Assembly: GCF_030817595.1 (NCBI RefSeq)
Contig: NZ_JAUSZN010000001.1
Coordinates: forward strand, 566,001-630,000
Source: Neobacillus niacini
GTDB lineage: Bacteria; Bacillota; Bacilli; Bacillales; Cytobacillaceae
Length of the DNA stretch: 64,000 nt
Direction of reading: 5' to 3'
This document shows positions 58,938-64,000 of the stretch, one piece after another. A program made the translations under genes and the position numbers. Position 1 is the stretch's first letter. Every line of letters begins with the position of its first letter. The notes below the pieces were generated by a model that saw only the letters and a program-made list of their open reading frames with translations, was not told the DNA's origin and ran no database searches.

Positions 58938-60467
58938 ATGGAACAAACCATTAATAAGACTGACGGGCCGCCTTATGGCATTATTGCGGTTTTAATGATT
59001 GGTGCCTTTATTGCTTTTTTAAATAATACATTATTAAATGTCGCGTTACCTTCTATTATGAAGGACTTAGACGTCGATACGTCGACAGTTCAGTGGCTGA
59101 CAACCGGATTTATGCTGGTAAATGGAATCATGATCCCTACTACTGCATTCTTAATTCAAAAATATACTGTTCGCCGGTTATTTTTAGTCGCAATGGGATT
59201 GTTTACAATTGGTACGCTTATAGCAGGAATCGCCCATGCATTTCCTTTATTATTAACAGCGCGAATGGTGCAAGCTTCAGGCTCAGCAATTATGATGCCG
59301 CTGTTAATGAATGTAATGTTAGTAAGCTTTCCAATTGAAAAAAGGGGAGCGGCCATGGGGGTTTTTGGGTTAATTCTGATGTTTGCACCTGCCATTGGTC
59401 CAACTTTATCCGGATGGATTATTGAACATTATGATTGGAGGATGCTTTTCCATTTCGTAACTCCAATTGCAGCAGTAATTCTTATTATAGGATTCTTGAG
59501 GCTTAAAGATAAAAAGGAGAAAGTGAATATCTCTCTAGATTTCTTTTCGCTTTTGCTTTCGAGCATTGGTTTCGGAGGACTGTTATATGGTTTTAGTTCT
59601 GCCGGTAGTAGAGGATGGGACAGTCCGCATGTTTATTTGACAATTGCTATCGGCGTTGTTTCGTTGGTTTGGTTTATCTTACGGCAATTAAAGCAAGATC
59701 GGCCAATGCTCAACTTTAGGATATTTAAATATAATATGTTTGCTCTTTCATCGGCAATTTCAGCGATCGTCAATATTGCTATGTTTTCAGGTTTCCTGCT
59801 CCTACCCATTTATGTTCAAACAATCCGTGGGATTTCTCCTTTTGATGCAGGGTTAATGCTGCTGCCAGGTGCCATTGTGAATGCGCTCATGTCACCTGTC
59901 ACCGGAAGATTATTTGACAAAATTGGCGGTAGAATTTTAGCAGTAGTTGGTTTGACTATTACAACAGTTACTACTTATTTCTTCAGCCGTTTATCGTTTG
60001 AAACATCCTATATGTCCTTGGTTCTTTTACATGCGATAAGAATGTTTGGAATGTCTATGGTGTTTATGCCGGTGTCGACCAATGGATTAAATCAATTACC
60101 GCAACGGTTTTATCCACATGGCACAGCAATGAACAATACTATGCAGCAGGTATCTGCTGCTATTGGTACAGGTTTATTGATTACAATCATGTCCAATCGT
60201 TCAGAATCCTATGGGAAAGAACTTGCAGCGGCTGCTATGCAAAATATGTCCGGGCAGACAACAAAAGCAGCACTTGCAGAAATGCAACAACACATTGCAA
60301 TGGAAGCAATGTTAGAAGGCATTAACCATACCTTCTTCATATCTGCCATTATTATTGGCGCGGCATTGGTTCTTGCTTTCTTTATTAAACGAGCCAAACC
60401 TGCAGAAGATCGACTAGATGAGACTACTTCTAGAAAACAGGTCGTAAGTAAATTAGCAAAGACTTAA
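58938..60467 (+). CDS. DHA2-family MFS drug exporter (EmrB/QacA-type)
   Basis: 509 residues with fourteen membrane helices, the DHA2 layout. LNNTLLNVALPSIMKDLDVDTSTVQWLTTGFMLVNG (in part) is the first-helix signature; motif C ALGFMLVFA-type segment VFGLILMFAPAIGPTLSGWI matches proton antiporters of the LmrB/EmrB/QacA group. Substrates are usually lincosamides, quaternary compounds or dyes; not predictable here. AGGGGGATAC precedes ATG 58938. No leader peptide was seen, unlike the other two MFS genes in the window. Single gene. Confidence 0.85.
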   Translation: MEQTINKTDGPPYGIIAVLMIGAFIAFLNNTLLNVALPSIMKDLDVDTSTVQWLTTGFMLVNGIMIPTTAFLIQKYTVRRLFLVAMGLFTIGTLIAGIAHAFPLLLTARMVQASGSAIMMPLLMNVMLVSFPIEKRGAAMGVFGLILMFAPAIGPTLSGWIIEHYDWRMLFHFVTPIAAVILIIGFLRLKDKKEKVNISLDFFSLLLSSIGFGGLLYGFSSAGSRGWDSPHVYLTIAIGVVSLVWFILRQLKQDRPMLNFRIFKYNMFALSSAISAIVNIAMFSGFLLLPIYVQTIRGISPFDAGLMLLPGAIVNALMSPVTGRLFDKIGGRILAVVGLTITTVTTYFFSRLSFETSYMSLVLLHAIRMFGMSMVFMPVSTNGLNQLPQRFYPHGTAMNNTMQQVSAAIGTGLLITIMSNRSESYGKELAAAAMQNMSGQTTKAALAEMQQHIAMEAMLEGINHTFFISAIIIGAALVLAFFIKRAKPAEDRLDETTSRKQVVSKLAKT

Positions 60468-60476
60468 TAAATAGAT

Positions 60477-60511
60477 AGAGAAATCGTACTTATTACGATT
60501 TCTCTTTTTTT
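60477..60511 (+). terminator. Terminator of EmrB-type gene
   Basis: AGAGAAATCGTA-CTTAT-TACGATTTCTCTTTTTTT; 12-bp stem. Confidence 0.9.
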
Positions 60512-60649
60512 ATTTGGGGTAAACGTAGAATTGTCCTAAATTTAAAAAATGAGAATATAGTTTAGTACGGTTAAAATATTTTATAGGCAGGAGGGATGAA
60601 TTTTAAGGGATATTGTTAAAGAAGGGGTGTTTGAAGGTATCTGTAAAAT

Positions 60650-60663
60650 TGTAAGCGATTACA
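60650..60663. promoter_or_regulatory. CcpA cre site upstream of lic operon
   Basis: TGTAAGCGATTACA fits the B. subtilis cre consensus TGWAANCGNTNWCA at every position and is extended to an 18-bp dyad ATTGTAA-GCGA-TTACAAT. It lies 29 bp before the first gene of the PTS operon, so glucose repression by CcpA is likely. Confidence 0.8.
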
Positions 60664-60691
60664 ATGTTTGAGTGGAAATGGGGGACTGTAT

Positions 60692-60997
60692 TTGAACATC
60701 TTATTATGCTGTGCAGCAGGTATGTCCACCAGTCTTTTGGTGGCGAAGATGGAAACTGCTGCGAAAGCAGAAGGAATTGAAGCGAAAATATGGGCAGTGA
60801 GTGCAAATGAGGTCAATAATCACTTGGATGCTGCAGATGTGTTACTTGTAGGTCCGCAGGTACGCTATTTGCTGCCTCAATTAAAGAAAAAGGGACTCGA
60901 AAAAGGGATTCCAGTTGATGCGATTAACCCTGTACATTATGGAATGTGCAATGGTGCGGAGGTATTAAAGTTTGCGAGAAATTTAATAGGTTCATAA
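60692..60997 (+). CDS. licB: PTS lichenan/cellobiose-specific EIIB
   Basis: 101 residues. [20 protein letters not shown] has the phosphocysteine (C7) in the CxxG motif of lactose/lichenan-type EIIB, and [27 protein letters not shown] are family segments. TTG start with GGGGGACTG before it. In the PTS, EIIA passes phosphate to this Cys and it then phosphorylates the sugar during transport through EIIC. Gene order B-C-A-H is that of the B. subtilis lic operon for oligo-beta-glucosides. Confidence 0.92.
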   Translation: MNILLCCAAGMSTSLLVAKMETAAKAEGIEAKIWAVSANEVNNHLDAADVLLVGPQVRYLLPQLKKKGLEKGIPVDAINPVHYGMCNGAEVLKFARNLIGS

Positions 60998-61019
60998 TTT
61001 CACATAGGGGTGAATAGAT

Positions 61020-62336
61020 ATGGCCAAATTTACTCAAGTACTTGAAGAAAAGTTTATGCCAATCGCAGGTAAGGTTGCTGGTCAGAAACACTTACAAGCA
61101 TTACGAGATGGAATTATTTTAACTATGCCTCTTATTATCATTGGATCGATTTTCTTAATTATTGGATTCCTGCCGTTTAAAGGGTATCCGGAATTTATGG
61201 CTGGTATATTTGGGGACGCTTGGCTGACGAAACTACTTTACCCAGTAACTGCTACTTTTGACATTATGGCACTGATAGCCGGGTTTGGTATTGCCTATCG
61301 ATTGGCGGAACATTACAAAGTAGACGCCTTGAATGCCGGTGCAATATCTGTATCTGCATTTATTCTTGCCACACCATATTTTACAATGTTTACACCGGAA
61401 GGAGCTAGCGAAGCTATCCAAGTTGGTGGGGTGCTCCCTATTGCATTACTGGGAAGCAAAGGGTTGTTTGTTGCGATGATCCTTGCAATGTTGTCAACTG
61501 AACTTTATCGATTTATTATTCAAAAGAATATCGTTATTAAAATGCCTGATGGTGTACCTCCAAGTGTTAGTAAGTCTTTTATCGCTCTATTTCCGGCATT
61601 CATTGTTATTTTAGCAGTTTGGTTGATTCGTTTATTGATAGAAAATACATCATTTGAAACCTTACACAATGTAGTTGGACAGCTGTTACAGGAACCGCTT
61701 GGTGCACTTGGAGGCTCCTTAATTGGTGCCTTAATAGCTGTATTTTTTGTCCAGCTTTTATGGTCGACTGGATTACACGGCGCCAGTATTGTTGGCGGGG
61801 TAATGGGTCCTATCTGGCTGGCTGCAACGGATGCTAACAGAGTAGCACTTACGGCTGGTAATGAATTGCCAAATGTGGTTACACAACAATTTTTTGATAT
61901 TTTCATTTACATGGGTGGATCTGGAGCGACATTTACATTTGCCTTAATGATGATGTTTATGGCAAAGAGTCAGCATTCCAAGACATTAGGCAGACTAGCA
62001 ATTGGACCAGGAATTTTTAATATTAATGAGCCAATCACTTTCGGTGCGCCGATTGTCGCTAACCCATTGCTTATCGTTCCATTTATTCTAGCGCCACTAG
62101 CCCTAACCATTACCACATATATTGGCATGAGCACAGGCTTTGCACCTAAGACCGCAGGAGTCGCAGTTCCATGGACGACACCTCCAATTATCGGCGGGTA
62201 CCTTGCGACAGGCGGGAACTTCAGAGGTGCCTTAATGCAACTAATCAACCTAGCCGTATCCTTCGCCATCTACTATCCATTCTTTAGAATGTGGGATAAA
62301 CAAAACTACCAAGTCGAACAAGGTGCTGAAAAATAA
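61020..62336 (+). CDS. licC: PTS lichenan/cellobiose-specific EIIC permease
   Basis: 438 residues with about ten membrane helices. GFLPFKGYPEFMAGIFG, LIAGFGIAYRLAEHYKVDALNAGAISVSAFILATPYF (in part), HGASIVGGVMGPIW and the active GIFNINEPITFGAPIVANPLLIVPF (in part, NEP motif) are hallmarks of lactose/cellobiose family EIIC. It takes up cellobiose or oligo-beta-glucosides. It begins 22 bp after licB and ends 34 bp before a GC-rich repeat element that separates it from licA. Confidence 0.93.
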   Translation: MAKFTQVLEEKFMPIAGKVAGQKHLQALRDGIILTMPLIIIGSIFLIIGFLPFKGYPEFMAGIFGDAWLTKLLYPVTATFDIMALIAGFGIAYRLAEHYKVDALNAGAISVSAFILATPYFTMFTPEGASEAIQVGGVLPIALLGSKGLFVAMILAMLSTELYRFIIQKNIVIKMPDGVPPSVSKSFIALFPAFIVILAVWLIRLLIENTSFETLHNVVGQLLQEPLGALGGSLIGALIAVFFVQLLWSTGLHGASIVGGVMGPIWLAATDANRVALTAGNELPNVVTQQFFDIFIYMGGSGATFTFALMMMFMAKSQHSKTLGRLAIGPGIFNINEPITFGAPIVANPLLIVPFILAPLALTITTYIGMSTGFAPKTAGVAVPWTTPPIIGGYLATGGNFRGALMQLINLAVSFAIYYPFFRMWDKQNYQVEQGAEK

Positions 62337-62369
62337 ACTGAGCTAAAGATAAATGCTGATAGTTAACAC

Positions 62370-62562
62370 TCTGTTGATTTGCGCGGAAGGCACGAAGACT
62401 CCTGCGGGAGGACGGGTCTGGGGAGACCCCACAGGCGCTTTGGCGCCGAGGAGGCTCCCTGGACCGCCCGCGGAAAGCGAAGTGCCTCGTGACAGGCATA
62501 GACCGCCTGTCGCTGCGGTGATTATTCAAGAAGCTTCCCTTTGTGGAGCGCAAATCAACAGA
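62370..62562. repeat. GC-rich intergenic element with perfect 15-bp inverted ends
   Basis: About 193 bp with ends TCTGTTGATTTGCGC (62370-62384) and GCGCAAATCAACAGA (62548-62562). The inside is far GC-richer than the surroundings and folds strongly (GGGGAGACCCC, GGCGCTTTGGCGCC, ACTCCTGCGGGAGG). Related sequence is a common dispersed element of Bacillaceae intergenic DNA. It does not encode a protein; it lies in the lic operon between licC and licA. Confidence 0.85.
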
Positions 62563-62596
62563 CTAATCTATGCACGGAAAAAATAAAAGAATACAA

Positions 62597-62622
62597 GAGA
62601 GCTTGCCCGGCGGCAAGCTCTT
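62597..62622 (+). other. Hairpin between licC and licA
   Basis: GAGCTTGCC-CGGC-GGCAAGCTC, 9-bp perfect stem followed by TTGG and not by a T run. It may be an mRNA processing or stability element. Confidence 0.6.
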
Positions 62623-62649
62623 GGTATGTCAATTTTGGAGGGTTAAACC

Positions 62650-62970
62650 ATGAATAAAGAAGAATTATATAACCTGTCATTTCAATTAATTTTGCATAGT
62701 GGAAATGCCCGAAGTCTGGCGATGGAAGCTATTTTTGCAGCCAAGGAAAAAAACTTCTCCGAAGCCTTTGATAAGCTGGATGAAGCTGATATTGAAATAA
62801 CTAAAGCACACGTGTTTCAAACACAATTGATTCATGCGGAAGCAGCTGGAGAATCATTCGAAGTACCGATTATACTTATTCACGCCCAAGACCATTTAAT
62901 GACGGCTATGACGTTAAAGGATTTAGCAAGAGAGATGGTCGAAATTCGTCAAGAATTGAACAAAGGATAA
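62650..62970 (+). CDS. licA: PTS lactose/cellobiose-type EIIA
   Basis: 106 residues, all-helical EIIA of the lactose/cellobiose class. The phosphohistidine is H78 in LIHAQDHLM, with H82 nearby; SFQLILHSGNARS is the first-helix signature. It receives phosphate from HPr and gives it to EIIB. GGAGGG before ATG 62650. It sits 313 bp after licC because of an inserted repeat element, so its expression depends on read-through. Confidence 0.93.
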   Translation: MNKEELYNLSFQLILHSGNARSLAMEAIFAAKEKNFSEAFDKLDEADIEITKAHVFQTQLIHAEAAGESFEVPIILIHAQDHLMTAMTLKDLAREMVEIRQELNKG

Positions 62971-62986
62971 CAAGGGGGAAGGATTT

Positions 62987-64000
62987 GTGCAAAAGTCTAT
63001 TAAAATCACAACCATCGGCGGTGGATCAAGTTATACACCGGAACTCGTCGAAGGTTTTATCAAAAGGTACGATGAACTTCCACTGAGGGAGCTTTGGCTA
63101 GTGGACGTGGAGGAAGGAAAGGAAAAACTAGAGATTGTTGGCAATCTAGCAAAACGAATGTTTCAAAAAGCCGGACTTCCTGTTGAAGTTCATTTGACGC
63201 TAGACCGACGCATAGCTTTGGCCGGTGCAGACTTTGTAACCACACAATTCAGGGTTGGCTTGCTTGACGCTAGAGCGAAAGATGAACGGATTCCACTAAA
63301 ATATGGTGTTCTTGGTCAAGAAACAAATGGACCTGGGGGTCTATTCAAAGGCTTAAGGACAATCCCCGTTATTTTAGATATTGTAAAAGATATGAAAGAG
63401 CTATGCCCAGATGCCTGGCTGGTTAATTTTACAAATCCAGCTGGAATGGTAACAGAAGCGGTTCTCCGCTATAGTGACCTTCGTAAAGTTGTTGGCTTAT
63501 GTAATGTGCCAATCGGAATGGAAATGGGAATTGCAAAACTATTGAACGTTGAACATTCACGAGTTCGTATTGATTTTGCTGGTCTAAATCACATGGTATA
63601 CGGTTTAGACGTGTACGTTGACGGTGTTAGTGTAAAGGAGCGTGTAATTGAATTCTTAACGAATCCGGAAAACTCAAGTTTTGTTAAAAATGTGCAAGGT
63701 CAAGGATGGGAGTCGGAATTCATCCGCGCATTAGGGGTACTTCCATGCCCATATCATAATTATTACTACAAAACTCGTGAGATGGTAGAGAAAGACATCA
63801 AGAATGCGGAAACTGTTGGCACAAGAGCGGAAGTGGTAAAGAAATTAGAAGATGATCTTTTTGAACTTTATAAAGATCCAAATCTTTCAATTAAACCGCC
63901 ACAACTTGAGAAACGGGGTGGAGCTTATTATAGTGATGCAGCTGTTAGGTTAATTTCATCTATCTATAATGACAAATGTGACATTCAGCCTGTTAATACG
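62987..64000 (+). CDS. licH: 6-phospho-beta-glucosidase, GH4 (3' end outside window)
   Basis: The frame opens at GTG 62987 (AAGGGGGAAGGA upstream) and is still open at base 64000, giving 338 of about 440 codons. TIGGGSSYTPELVEG is the NAD motif of family GH4; GQETNGPGGLFKGLRTIP, NFTNPAGMVTEA and GLCNVPIGM with the metal-binding Cys are family landmarks. GH4 6-phospho-beta-glucosidases split cellobiose-6-phosphate using NAD+ and Mn2+, the catabolic step after uptake by the LicBCA PTS. The gene follows licA by 16 bp. Confidence 0.93.
   Translation, partial: MQKSIKITTIGGGSSYTPELVEGFIKRYDELPLRELWLVDVEEGKEKLEIVGNLAKRMFQKAGLPVEVHLTLDRRIALAGADFVTTQFRVGLLDARAKDERIPLKYGVLGQETNGPGGLFKGLRTIPVILDIVKDMKELCPDAWLVNFTNPAGMVTEAVLRYSDLRKVVGLCNVPIGMEMGIAKLLNVEHSRVRIDFAGLNHMVYGLDVYVDGVSVKERVIEFLTNPENSSFVKNVQGQGWESEFIRALGVLPCPYHNYYYKTREMVEKDIKNAETVGTRAEVVKKLEDDLFELYKDPNLSIKPPQLEKRGGAYYSDAAVRLISSIYNDKCDIQPVNT

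Noticed and set aside
62353-62586. 77-codon ORF across the GC-rich element
   Set aside because: It is produced by the high GC content of a non-coding repeat, and it lies across the inverted ends.

Overview
The window reads as a chromosomal segment of a low-GC, endospore-forming Bacillaceae bacterium (Bacillus sensu lato, perhaps a Neobacillus/Mesobacillus-type genome). The reasons are an alpha/beta-type small acid-soluble spore protein, B. subtilis-like genes (des, ylbC, patB, ypuA and a licBCAH order), strong GGAGG ribosome sites with many TTG/GTG starts, U-rich intrinsic terminators, and dispersed Bacillaceae-type intergenic repeats. No rRNA, tRNA, CRISPR array or prophage was seen.

Layout. 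1-3.3 kb: tail of an acyl-CoA/phenylacetate-type cluster (isomerase, 3-hydroxyacyl-CoA dehydrogenase, thioesterase) and a soluble aminoacyl-phosphatidylglycerol-synthase-like protein. 3.3-8.2 kb: small cytochrome c, small membrane and lipoproteins, then a TetR-controlled oxidoreductase operon in which two of three genes are broken. 8.2-15.6 kb: anion permease, DinB protein, small MltG-like pair, DUF4145 protein, MOP-type flippase and a PP-loop ATPase. 15.6-17.5 kb: an IS256-family element inserted in a 52-bp repeat array. 17.5-26.4 kb: S1C protease, ketopantoate reductase-like protein, a macrolide-type MFS pump behind an ErmDL-like leader peptide, an alanine symporter, a flavin monooxygenase, and a fatty acid desaturase followed by a DesR homologue that has lost most of its DNA-binding domain. 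26.4-31.1 kb: SET protein, DDAH-family hydrolase, SASP, CAP protein, RNase J. 31.4-37.4 kb: Rrf2 regulator, YezD, the sulfate ABC transporter and PatB (sulfur metabolism). 37.4-39.7 kb: 20-bp repeat array, sirtuin, asparaginase. 39.9-47 kb: complete glycolate oxidase (three subunits), malate synthase G and an IclR regulator. 47-52.5 kb: inverted second copy of a 275-bp MITE-like element, quinone oxidoreductase, NAD(P)H-hydrate repair enzyme, a second MFS pump with a leader peptide and an SD-sequestering hairpin, and YpuA. 52.8-60.5 kb: a solitary complete ftsZ outside any dcw cluster, proline dehydrogenase, a TAXI-TRAP transporter and an EmrB-type pump. 60.6-64 kb: a CcpA-type cre site and a licB-licC-licA-licH beta-glucoside PTS operon, cut by the window end and interrupted between licC and licA by a GC-rich element with perfect 15-bp terminal repeats.

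The most notable signals are two separate candidate antibiotic-sensing leaders upstream of MFS pumps. One is a 14-codon peptide almost identical to the ErmD leader, followed by a transcription terminator. The other is an 8-codon peptide followed by a hairpin that buries the Shine-Dalgarno of the pump gene. Other highlights are the HTH-deleted DesR next to an apparent DesR operator, the extra ftsZ, the decaying TetR operon and the mobile/repeat elements.
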